Shown in pieces: positions 46,869-57,585 of a stretch of 64,000 nucleotides of DNA. This DNA comes from Litsea cubeba. Taxonomy: Eukaryota; Streptophyta; Magnoliopsida; Laurales; Lauraceae. The translations under genes were made by a program, and so were the position numbers. The first letter of the stretch is position 1, and each line of letters starts with the position of its first letter. Where the stretch lies: contig CM022946.1 in the NCBI GenBank assembly GCA_012931725.1, positions 79,745,389-79,809,388 on the forward strand, written 5' to 3'. The notes under the pieces were generated by a model that saw only the letters and a program-made list of their open reading frames with translations, made no database searches and was not told where the DNA came from.

Positions 46869-47474
46869 CCCCTGTACTTCACAGGGTACATCAAGGAAAT
46901 GCCTATGCACAGAGTTCAGATCGACCCAGGTTCTGCACTCAACCCCATCTCCACTTCGGCTCTCGAAGAGTTGGGCATCCCACCCAGCAAGCTGAGCCAC
47001 ACATCTGTATCTATCTTTGGATATAATGGGAGTACTCAAAGGCCTATCGGCAAAATCAGGTTTAAATTGCAAATAGGTGATCTTATCTCTGAGGTCACCG
47101 TATACGCAATAAAAACCCCTTCATGCTACAACATCCTTCTCGAACAACCTTGGATCCACGAGAATGGTGTTGTCCCTTCAACTCTACATCAATGCATCAA
47201 GTTTGTTGGCGACGACGGCATGATACATCGAGTCTTTGCGGACAGAAAGCCCTTCAAAGGTAAAGAAGTCCACTTTGCAGACTCACGATTTATGAAGGTG
47301 AGAAAGAAGAAGAGGAGAAGCACACAGTATCCTTTACCAAAAATCTCCAGAAAGATAAAGGCAAGGCTCCTCAACAATCACCGGAAGAAAACAAATCATC
47401 CGGTAAATCCGAAGAGAGCATTCAAACTCCCTTCATCATTTCCATCAAACCTTCAAAGCCTTTGGTCATCATGA
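46869..47474 (+). pseudogene. pro: Tat aspartic protease
   Basis: Retropepsin-like protease that would process gag-pol. The frame 46899-47474 holds VQIDPGSALNPIS (about 46917) with the catalytic Asp and the D-P-G-S form common in Tat. A flap-like segment follows, then NILLEQPWIHENG (about 47130; usually LLGRPWIH), and VPSTLHQCIKF. The Gly-Arg of the LLGRPW motif is replaced by Glu-Gln. The core itself has no stop. A basic K/R-rich tail follows. Confidence 0.85.
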
Positions 47475-48500
47475 CTAAAGTAAAGAAGACAAAACAAAAG
47501 CCTGGGGGCAAATTTGTTGTCTCTTTCGTGTCTATCATGCAAGATACGGATTCAGATTCAGAGCCAGAAGACCACACATCGTCAAGCCAAGCTGACACTC
47601 AGCAAGTTCAGCCTGCTCTTACTCCAATGGAGACAACTTCTAACATGGTAGATCCTACGTCAGCTTCCTTTGTTGTTCCAGCAACTTCAGCAAAGAAAAA
47701 GCCGATCTTCTTTCATAGATTGGACGCTTCTTCATCAAACTCCATGCTTGAACCCTTCCAAAATGAAGGTATGCCTCAACTATGCTTATATAGTCCTGTG
47801 GCACAAGCTATTATGAAGAAAATGGGCTATGACGCTCAAAACCCAGTTGATTTGGGAGAAGGATTCGGTATTCTCACGCCATTGGGGCCCGTCTTGACAA
47901 AAGCTAGCTGGAAGATTGGAGACTCTATGGCCATGTAGAAAAGTCTTCACACGGGCTAGGATATGATCCCGACACTCCCCTGAGACAGTTGACACAAAGG
48001 CTTAAAAGTCAATTTACTGACCAAGCCTCAACATCTCAAGTCCATGAAGACATCGATCTCCCTGGATATCTCTTCGATGAGTCACCTGACAAAGATCCAG
48101 GAAGCTCATCCAATTGGTACGATTTCTCTGACAATGAAGAAGAATTGTCCGATGGCATAGACGTATGGTCTTCTGACCCAGAAGAACGCTCATCTCCAAA
48201 AGAAGTACCTTACTTCGATTCGGTTTCAACAGGCGATTGGGATCATCTCATTGCAGGCCTCGAGAGAATTACCGATCAAGAAGACCCGTGGAAAGGAACA
48301 AAACCTGGGTCTGGAAATGCCCTTGAAACCCCAGAAGGTTTTGTAGAGCTGGAAGCCTCCGAAAATATTGTTGAGGAACTACCTTCGAACCTTGCAACAG
48401 AAGCTCCTGTTCAAAAGATAGACTTGGGAACACTAGATAACCCACGTCCTGTATTCATAAGAAAGAATATAAAGGATGATGAGTTACTCAGAAAGCTGGA
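47475..48500 (+). pseudogene. Tat linker before RT, ending at an RT deletion
   Basis: Frames 47462-47938 and 47989-48504 give an acidic, serine-rich linker. It ends in IDLGTLDNPRPVFIRKNI (about 48420), which normally leads directly into reverse transcriptase. Instead of the RT core, at about 48500 the sequence passes into the segment just downstream of RT. A stop and frame change mark the junction. Confidence 0.75.
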
Positions 48501-49206
48501 ATAGAGCTTGACCCCATAAAAGTCAAAGCCATTCTAGAAATGCCCTCTCCAAGAACCTTGAGAGAACTCAAAGGGCTTCAAGGGAGATTGGCCTACATCA
48601 GACGGTTCATCTCCAATCTTTTGGGGAAATGCCTTCCATTCTCCCGATTGATGAAAAAAGGTGTAAACTTTGTCTGGGATGCTGACTGTGAAGCTGCGTT
48701 CCAAGATATCAAGTCATACCTGACCAAACCTCTAGTGTTAGCTGCTCCTACCACTGGAAAACCATTCATCTTGTACACAAGAGTCCTTGATCACTCTCTG
48801 GGCGCTCTGCTTGCACAAGAAAATGATGAAAGAAAAGAAGTTGCTCTATACTACCTCAGCCGCATGCTAGTAGGTGCAGAGCATCGCTACTCTCCAGTCA
48901 AAAAAGAATGTCTTGTAGTGATGTTCGCCGTACAAAAGCTACGTCACTACTTGCTTTCCAACACAGTCTACCTGGTCTCAAGGATCAACCTCTTGAAGGT
49001 CCTCGTCACAAAAGCAGGTTCTCTCAATGCCCGACTGGCAAAATGGTCCATCCTTCTATCACAATTTGATATTAGGTATGTACCACAAAAAGCAATGAAA
49101 GGGCAAGCTCTAGCGGACTTTCTCGCAGAGCATCCATTGCCTAAAGATTCTCCACTCAGAGATGATCTCCCAGACGAACCAGTCTACAATGTGGAGACTT
49201 TCTCAC
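48501..49206 (+). pseudogene. pol: Tat RT C-terminal remnant and first RNase H
   Basis: The reading resumes with the thumb/connection (LDPIKVKAILEMPSPRTLRE, near 48510). It continues through LKGLQGRLAYIRRFI and an RNase H with DHSLGALLAQEND (about 48792) and YSPVKKECLVVMFAVQKLRHY (about 48888; 21 residues shown as two overlapping motifs YSPVKKECL and FAVQKLRHY). The tether ALADFLAEHPLP is near 49110. The frame 48540-49265 is open. No YIDD box or fingers/palm sequence exists upstream, so the RT catalytic core is gone. Confidence 0.85.
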
Positions 49207-49650
49207 AAAATGCCTCCTGGGACATGTACTTTGACGGTGCAACCAGGACAAATGAAAAAAGATAGCTGATCTCGGGAGTTGGCATCCTCTTTGTTAGCCC
49301 CGACAAATATATGATTCCACATGCATTCTCGCTACTGGAACCATGCACAAACAATGCAGCTGAATATCAAGCTCTGATCCTAGGATTGGAACTCGCCATC
49401 GAATCCGGTATCACCATGCTGGAAATCTTTGGAGACTCTCAACTGATCGTCAACCAGATGAATTAGGAATTTGAAATCAGGAAGCCTGATCTGCTGCCCT
49501 ATTACAACAAGGCATAATCACTTTTGCAAAAGTTTGACATCTGTCACATCACCCACATTCACAGAGGTGAGAACATACTTGCAAATGCCCTGGCTGGACT
49601 TGCCGCATCTATGGCAATCCAGGAAGGGGAAAACATGCAAATCTCAGTGT
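49207..49650 (+). pseudogene. pol: Tat second, archaeal-like RNase H
   Basis: WDMYFDGATRTNEK (about 49219), NNAAEYQALILGLELAI (about 49350) and FGDSQLIVNQMN (about 49430) supply the D, E and D positions of an RNase H fold. GENILANALAGLA (about 49570) closes the domain. A duplicated RNase H in this order defines the Tat lineage. Nonsense codons lie near 49263, 49464 and 49515, all in one continuous reading frame. Confidence 0.85.
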
Positions 49651-51012
49651 GCGAAAGAAGAATCATTCCTCCTCTTAACACACACCAAGCAGTTGCTGAA
49701 TGCCACCGAGTGGTTGGAAGTCGTATTTTAATCCTTCAACCTTCAATCGACGACTGGAGGGATCCATTCATTGATTACACTATGTTCGGAATCCTACCTG
49801 AAGATCCAAAAGAATGGGTAAGCATCCAAAGGCGAACCCCAAACTTTCATTTGGATATTCCTTTAAAAATCCTTTCCAGAAAATCCTTCAACGGGGTACT
49901 TCTACGCTGCTTGTCACAACAAGAGGCTGAAGAAACACTCAATGAAGTTCATGCTGGTCTTTGTGGAGCTCATCAAGCTGGTCCCAAGCTCTATGATCAA
50001 ATAAAAATGTTAGGTTATTACTGGCCTACCATGGTACCTGACGCAATGCAATTTGCTAAGCACTGTTAACAATGCCAAGTTCACGGAGATTATGTTCACA
50101 TGCCTCCAGAATGGCTACATCCTACAGCAATCTCATGGCCTTTCGAAGCCTGGGGTATGGACATCATAGGTCCTATTTCTCCCCCTTCGAGCAAAGGTTA
50201 TCGCTTCATCTTCACCGCTACGGATTATTTCTCCAAGTGGTCAGAAGTATTTGTGCTTAACGAAATGAAGACCTCATCAGTTCTTCAGTTCCTGCGCACT
50301 AACATCATTTGTCATTTCAGCATACCTAAAAGATTCGTCCATGATAACGGACCACAATTCTGGGATCATCGATTCTACAGGTTCTGCGACAAATATAAAA
50401 TCCAAAGCTGTCCTTCGACTCCATACAATCCGGCAGCAAACGGATTAGCAGGAACTTTCAATAAGACACTCTGCAAAATCCTCAAGAAAATGGTCTCTAG
50501 TCACAAAAGAGACTGGAGTGACAAACTGTCTGAAGCTTTGTGGGCCTATCGAACCACTGTTCGAGGACCAACCCATAGCACACCATTCTCCTTGGTCTAT
50601 GGATGCGAAGCTGTCGTACCCTTGGAAGTACAAATTCCTTCCTTGAGGGTATCCTTGCAAAATGACATGACTCAAGAAAGCAATGTCAAAATTGCGACTC
50701 CATGAGCTGGACAATCTCGATGAGAGACGGCTCGAAGCTCGACAAAGCATTGAACTTTACCAAGCACACATGGCGGGATCTTTCGACAAAAAGTTCAGGC
50801 AACGCGCCTACAAAAAGGGTGACTTGGTTCTTGCGGTAAAAAGACCAATGGTCTTCGCTCACAAGTCCAAAGGCAAATTTGAGCCAAAATGGGAGGGACC
50901 CTATGTCATTGACAAGGTTTTCTCCAACAGCGCATACGCACTCCTAAACATGGAGGGTGACAAATGTATGCTGCCCATCAACGGTAAGTTCTTAATGCGA
51001 TACTACCCTTGA
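49651..51012 (+). pseudogene. int: Tat integrase
   Basis: Integrase inserts the cDNA. An HHCC finger region (about 49935-50085, HC*QC with a TAA at 50067-50069) precedes the DDE core. The first Asp is in WGMDIIGPI (about 50150) and the second in VHDNGPQFW (about 50338). At the expected Glu, the motif reads NGLAGTFNKTL (about 50439) with Gly, a one-base change from a Glu codon, so catalysis would be lost. After a frameshift near 50690 the C-terminus (KWEGPYVIDKVF near 50888) runs to a stop at 51012. Confidence 0.88.
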
Positions 51013-51487
51013 AGACTTACCCAACTGGGTAAGAGCAATGCCGGTACGACCAAAACCGGTTTCCAGGTACTCGCTCGCTAAACCCACTCTTTTTAGAATT
51101 TTCATATCAAATGTTGAAATTTCTAGAAATTCAAACAATGCTTACTTTCACCGTTTCATTGTTCAAAAAACTCCAAGTTTAGGATCCTTTCCCTAACTTG
51201 ACCAAAATTTGAAACCCTTGAACCCAAAATTCATGGTTTGAAACAAAATCCAGATTTTGGGATTTCCAACCTAGTCCACCCTACCTTTTACCGCCAAAAT
51301 GCTTTTAGGTCGAAATTTACAACCCTCGTGTCTTTACAAAAAAAAAATGGTTTTTCAAAAAACCGTGGGGAAGCGACGCTTAGTCAATACTCGCACAAAT
51401 CGAAAGAATGCGAACCACGTTCGGCAATTCCAAAATCGCAGGGAAGCGACATTTAATCGATACTTACAAAATCAAACAAAAAAAATC

Positions 51488-51665
51488 GTGGAGACGCAAC
51501 ATTTCAGTTGATATCCACAACCCAAATTTCAAAGGTTCGAAAAAACCTAAAAACCATGGAGACGCAACATTTCAGTTGATATCCACAACCCAAATTTCAA
51601 AGGTTCGAAAAAACTAAGAAACCAAGGAGATGTAACATTTCAGTTGATATCCACAACCCAAAGGT
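51488..51665 (+). repeat. 68-bp tandem repeat, about 2.6 copies
   Basis: GGAGA(C/T)G(C/T)AACATTTCAG recurs at 51490, 51558 and 51626. Confidence 0.85.
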
Positions 51666-51750
51666 TCGAGAAAACCGCAAATTTCAAAAATCGTGGGGAA
51701 ACGACATTAAGTCAATACCCGCAAAACCAAAATTTTTCAAAAGCAAGGAA

Positions 51751-51935
51751 GCGACATTCCATCGATACTTGCACCCAAATCCGAGAGGATGCGACATTCC
51801 ATCGATATTTGCACCCAAATCCGAGAGGATGCGACATTCCATCGATACTCGCAACTGAATGAGCAAGGATGCGACATTCCATCGATACTTGCAAGACCAT
51901 CTAGCAGGGAGGCTACTTTTAGTCGATACTTGCAT
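51751..51935 (+). repeat. 40-bp tandem repeat, four to five copies
   Basis: GCGACATTCCATCGATA recurs at exactly 51751, 51791, 51831 and 51871, with a degenerate fifth unit near 51911. Confidence 0.92.
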
Positions 51936-51949
51936 TTTTTGAAAACCAA

Positions 51950-52262
51950 AATCGGCAGCTATAAATGCCACAAACCGGCTATAGATGCCACAAACCGGCT
52001 ATCAATGCCACCAAAACCGGCTATCAATGCCACAAAGCAAACCGGCTACCAATGCCACAAAACAAACTGGCTATCAATGCCACCAAAATCTGCTATCAAT
52101 GCCACAAAGCAAACCGGCTATCAATGCCATAAACCAAAACTTGGTTTTCAAAAAAAAAACCTGGCTGTCAATGCCACAAACCGGCTCTCAATGCCACAAA
52201 CTCGGTTATCAATGCCATAAAAAACCGGCTCTCATGCCACAAACAAAATCTGGCTCCCATGC
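51950..52262 (+). repeat. short CGGCTATCAATGCCACAAA repeats
   Basis: More than a dozen units of variable length (about 19-30 bp) share the core GGCTATCAATGCCA. The unit resembles the CGGCTATAAACGCCAAAA units in the LTR. Confidence 0.88.
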
Positions 52263-52321
52263 CAAAAACAATCATTTGACAAAATATTTTCACAAAATGA
52301 CAAGCTTTTGATCAAATCCTA

Positions 52322-52515
52322 TTTAGCAATTGCTTTCATCACAAAAAGATTTAAGTGAGCGTAGGGAAGACAAAAAAAGAAAGCATCCCATTTAGCAATT
52401 GCTTTCATCACAAAAAGATTTAAGTGAGCGTAAGGAAAACAAAAAAAAAGAGCATCCCATTTAGCAATTACTTTCATCACAAAAGGATTTAAGTGAGCGT
52501 AGGGAAAACAAAAAA
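52322..52515 (+). repeat. 69-bp tandem repeat, three copies
   Basis: TTTAGCAATT(G/A)CTTTCATC recurs at 52322, 52391 and 52460, each unit ending in an A-rich tract. Confidence 0.9.
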
Positions 52516-53764
52516 AAGAGTCACAAAAAATACATGCGGTACAAAAAAAAAGTGTTCACAAGCAAAACAAAAAAAAAGAGTACCAAAAAAATACATGTGG
52601 TACCAAAAAAAAAAAAGAAGGATAGTTTCTGCTACAAAGAATCAAGAGCTCAACCAAAAATGGTCTCCAGCCAAAATTTGAGCTCCACAAGTAAACTTTT
52701 GGCCTCAGCCGTCAGAGTTTCCAGGGCACACTTCTTTAAGAACTTGCCATGAGATGCTGGGGTAGGCTGGAACCCTTCTTTCGCACCGGGAAGCTTATCC
52801 TAAGCAGTTTACCATTGTTTGTCCTCTTGAAACTTCATTTTCAAGAACTCGATCAGCATCTGCAACCCGGCGAATCAGAGCACTCTCCCTATCGCGAGCC
52901 TCTGTTATAGCAGCCCACTTGGCAGCGACTTGTGCCTTCAAACGCTCAAGATGTTTCCTGGCCTCATCGACCTCCCTATCAAGGATGTTAAGGTCACGGT
53001 CAGCCCAATGATAGCTAGCTCTTCTAAGTTCTTCTGTCGGACTAGCTGCTTCCTGCTTTGTGTAGCCTCATTCAGGTCAGACTTAGCCTTATCAGCAGGG
53101 TCCAGCAACATCTCCTTGAAGAACCGGTCGTCAACAAAACCAATGGTCTCAAACCACTTGTCACCCAGTGCAATGATACTATCAACGATTGCCCTGGCAC
53201 CTGTGACATCCAGACCAGCCTCTTCAGTATCACCAAGAATCTCCTGCACATGCTGGATCATGCCAAATCCGGCATCCAAGTGTCTAGCAAGGAGAGTCTC
53301 AATCCAAGAGCTCAGAACCTGCACCACCACCTTCTTCGCAAAAAGAAGAGATGGCCCAACTGAAGATTTGCCCCGCTCCGTCGGTCGGCTGCTCATGTCA
53401 TGCCCCGTTGGAAGAGTAACAAAAGAACTCTTTCCAGTTGGAGCTGCTGGGGAAGGAATCTCAGCACGATGTACCTCCTCCACCATGTCAGAATTGGTTG
53501 CAGGAGTCTCTACCTCCGGATCAACCTCTGACATCCCTTGCTTTGGTTCTGAAGGAAGCAATGGACTCTCCTCTGTCGCTTCAAAACCTGCCAAAGAAAC
53601 ACAAAAAGGTCTGAATATGATCCTGTTTAAAAAAAATATTATTAGGGTTATTACTATACAATTCCTTCTTCGATAACTGGCGGAACACTCCCTTCCTCCG
53701 TGAACTCATCGGAAGCATCGTCAACATTTGCGTCCATCGATGGTTCAAAGTCATCGGAATCCTG

Positions 53765-53841
53765 CAGCAAGTCAACTGACAAGAAAAATGTTAGCAAACC
53801 AAGTCACAGACAAAAAAAGGGAACGCAAAAGAAGTTATACC
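53765..53841 (-). other. second predicted small intron in the antisense PMD gene
   Basis: The donor is CCAATTG/GTATAACTTC near 53841 and the acceptor GACTTGCTGCAG/GATTCC near 53765 on the minus strand, with a T-rich tract before it. Boundaries are approximate to a base or two. A further acceptor, TTTCTTTGGCAG/G, lies at 53588; its donor is unclear. Confidence 0.5.
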
Positions 53842-53940
53842 AATTGGAGATTCTGGAACCACTCCAGAGTCCCTCGGTTCTTCTTCTGGTGCCGCAACCT
53901 AATCCGTCACTGCCTCATCGGCAGGAACCTCAGGTATCGG

Positions 53941-54030
53941 CTAAAAAAAGGGCAGCAGGGGGAGAAAGCAAATCAGAACATGGAAAAATCCCATGAAAAG
54001 AAATGGAAAGAGAAAGAGGAAGAATCATAC
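53941..54030 (-). other. predicted GT-AG intron in the antisense PMD gene
   Basis: The donor is GGTGAAG/GTATGATT and the acceptor TTTTTTTAG/CCGATACC on the minus strand, 90 bp. Flanking coding stretches (EETVGEG and PIPEVPADEA-type residues) continue the same acidic style. Confidence 0.6.
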
Positions 54031-56845
54031 CTTCACCGACAGTCTCTTCTTCTCGGCTTCTCTTTTCTGGAGGCTCGTCAGCATCCTCTGGCACCTCCTC
54101 ATTGATAGTAAGAGGAACTTCCAAATCAGGAGAACCTTCATGTTGCTCATTGCTGCGATGATGACTCCTCTTCCTCTTACTTCTGCAGGCTCGCTTCCTA
54201 GAAGAACCTGCCCCACTGTCAGAGTCAGGTTTCCCACTTGACTCCTCCTGGATGGTCTACCCTTGCCAGTAGACTCCACGGAAGCTCGCCTCTGTGCCGC
54301 TTGCATCCAAGCATCAAGCTCAACTTCCTCCTATTCTAGTTGCTCTAAAGCCTTATCAGGCATTTCTCAAACAACTTTAGAACCAATGATGCCCTGGTCA
54401 CCGAGAAGGCCTATCTTGTGCTTATCTCCAGAAAGGAAGGCCCAAACTTCCTCTCGCTAGACGCCATCCGACTTTCCAAGGCCTTTTCCAGACGATAGCT
54501 TCACATCAAACTCCTTCTTGGAAAGCCCCCGATATGCTGAAAAGCTCTCCGCGAACCACTTAGCGAAGCCGACAGTCTGGGAAGTCGACAACACAGGATA
54601 AGAAATCATGGTAGTAGTGTCTTCAGCACTATAAAAAGCCCATGCGTTTCTGCCATCCTACAAACCTCCAAAGCGCTTCACCATGCTTAAAGGCACTCCA
54701 ACAACGCCTTGAGAAAAGCCCAACTGCAACGCAAAGCTAGAAGGCACATTTGGCTGGATATTGACGAAAAGATGTGTACGGTACACCATCGTGCTGACAC
54801 GTATGCTGAAAAGCCACTACTTCTCTGCATTTGTCAAGGAGTAATGCTTTCCTGACCCCGCCCTGGTAGAATCTCGGGAGGCACCAAAGTCAAAAGCCTT
54901 CTTCCGCAACTCCGGAGAAAGCTTCACTGAAGATTGCCCCATCTCGACGTCCCGGAACCGTCGGATCCTCATGCGGGCAAACAAAAGTGATTTGGATACA
55001 GCTTTCCCCTTAGCCAGTCGAATCATCAGAGGATCATCATCCAGTGCAGCACCCAGCCGGTGGAAGCCAGGACAGTGGTATACGTACCACGAATAGAAAA
55101 TATGGGCTAAAAATACCCTATTCATGGGAAGCCCAAGCCGAACCAAAAAATCAGCAGCCTATAGTTCGGTACACAGATAGGAGTAAAGAGCAGGCACAAA
55201 AGTAAGTTGCTCTCCAAACGCCATCTGACAAGCCGGAAAAATACAATGCGGCCTGATGTGCATTCCATCTCCTCCAGTAAAAATGGCCTCACCTAGACAA
55301 TAAGTGAGGTAAACAACCAGATCTCTCCGCAGTGCAATGTCATGATATATGGCGTTTGTACTCGCAGAGAAATCTCTCAACTCTTCTTGCATAGCCGAAA
55401 TCTTCTTCGAACCTGGATCCTGAGCTCTGGCTTCCCAGGTCATGCTATTAGAAGGCTCCCCACTTTCAAAGATGTTGGGAGACGAAGAGCTGAAACTCTT
55501 CCAACTACTGGATCTTACTTTTGTGCCCTCCTTCTCCTTCAAAAAATCATAGAAGGCGATGAGCTGAAAGTACAAAAGCCTGAACTCCTCAGACTACTCC
55601 TCAAAGACGCTGTCAATCGGCATAAACTCCTCATAGAGTCTGCCAAGGATGGGCAATCCAGTAATGGCGCTAAGCTCCTTCAAAGAAAAACCAATCTCAC
55701 CATTCGTGACAACAAAGGTATTGGTTTGTGGAAGGAATGACTCCAACATAGCCATGAAGGCCTCGTCGGAAAAGATCACGGTCTCCCTAAAGGCGCGGAC
55801 CGCATCAAAAATCCTAGCTTCCTTCAAAATGGCGCCATTAATCAGCAGGACGCGATCAGTCCACGACTTCCACTTGGAGTCATCACTGAAACGACCACGA
55901 AGTCGAAAAGGCTTCACCCAATTGTTGCCGTCACCGCTGAAAATGCCAAGGCCCACCGGTCCCAAATCGACCGACGAATAATCAAAGCCCTAGTAGCCGC
56001 TGGTCGGCATCAAAATGTCCATGTTAGCAGGCAACTTCTCCGCATATCTAGGAGATCCGCCAACAAAAACCTCGGTCTTGATTACATTTGTCTTTCTCAC
56101 CCAGCTTGGAGGATCTTCCCTCTTAGAGCACGTGGGGGCAAGGCTCATGATCGAGACGGTGCGATCAAACGTCGACCGGGTAACCATGGTTCTCTCCTCA
56201 CCATCAACTATGTAAGAGAACTGAAAACATCTCCTCTGGTATGTCACGTCGTCAGGGACTGCATCACCAAAGAAGAAGGTAGGCTTAGGCAAAACCCTCG
56301 GATCGTCCATCACCCATGGACGACTGCTTACGATGATCTTATAAAATTCCTCTCCCTTGAGAGCGATTAGTCGCTGTCTCATCTCATCTTTGTTGAGAGA
56401 GTCACACTCTTCGACACTTCTCTCAACATACTGGACCTTCTTCTAGGCCTGCTGAACGGCCGGATTAGAAGATCTAGCAGATCGACGAGGTACGCTTGTA
56501 GCAGGCTCTTTACCCTTGTTCGTTCTAGAGGAACCACCTGCAAAGGATGGAAAAGAAAATGATCATCATCAAAATGACAGAATTACGCTAAAAAATCTGG
56601 CGAAATTTTGACATGACTCCTGGGCAATTCCAAAGAAAAAGGAAATACCCTGAAAGAAATAGAAAGCTTAAAGAAAGGCTCAACATTGCTGTGAGCTCCG
56701 AAACTCCAAACTTTCGAAACCTCAAAGTCTACGCAAAATCAGAATGGGCTCAACATCATTGCGAGCTCCAAATTTGCAAAAACTTTCAGGTATGCTATCA
56801 CATCATGCTACAAATCCAATTTACAAAAAATGCATTATCATGATG

Positions 56846-57160
56846 AGAAAAAAAAAAGAAAGATAACTTTCTCAAAAAAAAAGGGAGAAAGAAAAGAACA
56901 AAAAAAAAAGGAAGAAAGATCAGAAAAAAAAAGGGGGGGGGGACAAAAAGGGACTGGACCACAGGCCACGTGGCCGTACGGCCGGATCTGTACGGATCTG
57001 TCCGTACGGCCCACAAAAAAAAACGTGCATAAAAAAGCACTAGAAGAAAAATAAAAAAAAACAAAAACACGTGTAAAAAAAAGAAAACACGTGGAAAAAA
57101 AGAAAAGAAAAGAAAAGAAAGAAACAAAAAAAAACATTTTCTTTTTTTTTTTACCATCCT
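56846..57160. other. strand-asymmetric purine tracts with GC palindromes (putative intron 1)
   Basis: Long A/G-only runs on the plus strand (about 56846-56950 and 57013-57140) flank a GC-rich island. The island has overlapping perfect palindromes GGCCACGTGGCC (56964-56975) and GGCCGTACGGCC (56972-56983), with a further CCGTACGG at 57002-57009. No coding frame. It lies inside the predicted first intron of the antisense gene. Confidence 0.7.
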
Positions 57161-57330
57161 ATTTCCTACAATGGAGTTTTCTTGAAAAACGGAACTTACT
57201 TCAAGCCATTGATGGAGAAGAAGAAGACAGTCTTGAAGATCTTGAAGAAGAAGAACTCTTGGTCTTGAAGCCCTCTTGGGATTGTTGCAAAAGAAAGTAA
57301 TAAGAGCAAGAGATCCAACCTCCTCCTTGC

Positions 57331-57337
57331 TTTTATA
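57331..57337 (-). promoter_or_regulatory. TATA box of the antisense PMD gene
   Basis: TATAAAA in TCTATAAAAGCAAGG on the minus strand. It is followed by a short leader with GAA/CTT-rich sequence and a splice donor near 57197. Confidence 0.6.
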
Positions 57338-57421
57338 GAAGAGAGCAAACCAAAGAAGGAAAGAAGAAAGAGGTAAGTGTTACTAATTAGTAACCTTACC
57401 AAGAGAAAGAAATTAGAAAGA

Positions 57422-57585
57422 TTCTTTCCCGAAAGAAAGATATCTTGATTGATTCTCTCCCAAAAAGAAATCAATGAGAGATTTTCTCCCAAAAGATAGG
57501 AGATTTGAGATATTCTCTCCCAAAGAAAGATATCTTGAGATATTCTCTCCCAAAATAGAGGGAACATGAGAGATTCTCTCCAAAT
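57422..57585 (-). promoter_or_regulatory. 30-bp-phased GGAGAGAA box array upstream of the antisense TATA
   Basis: On the plus strand TTCTCTCC or close variants start at about 57423, 57453, 57483, 57513, 57543 and 57574, that is every 30-31 bp. On the minus strand these are GGAGAGAA boxes lying roughly 85-245 bp upstream of the TATA box. Confidence 0.6.

Larger units (their letters stand above)
51013..52640 (+). other. Tat 3' non-coding region with several satellite-like arrays
   Basis: There is no coding frame of substance. It holds four different tandem arrays in succession (68-bp, 40-bp, about 20-bp and 69-bp periods), plus A-rich runs. Tat elements are known to accumulate such arrays between integrase and the 3' LTR. 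Confidence 0.8.
52641..57340 (-). pseudogene. antisense PMD-type gene inside the Tat element
   Basis: A gene-like unit reads opposite to gag-pol. From right to left: a TATA box (57331-57337), a first exon ending near 57197 at GAA/GTAAGT, a long putative intron, and an acceptor TTTGCAG/GTGG near 56541. One main frame then runs from about 56540 to 54240. It contains a plant-mobile-domain core (PQTNTFVVTNGEIGFSL, ELSAITGLPILG; near 55740-55640) after an N-terminal part (56382-55990). Downstream exons are D/E/S-rich (53940-53590) and basic/acidic (53587-52938). Small GT-AG introns separate them. Nonsense codons lie at about 55990, 55594, 55159, 54817, 54658, 54457, 54367 and 54331, and a frameshift near 54240. 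PMD proteins are plant-specific and often TE-borne; the molecular role here is unknown. Confidence 0.72.

Noticed and set aside
51751..51935. Evenly spaced repeats that superficially resemble a CRISPR array
   Set aside because: The units are head-to-tail tandem repeats with no unique spacers, in a plant retrotransposon 3' region.
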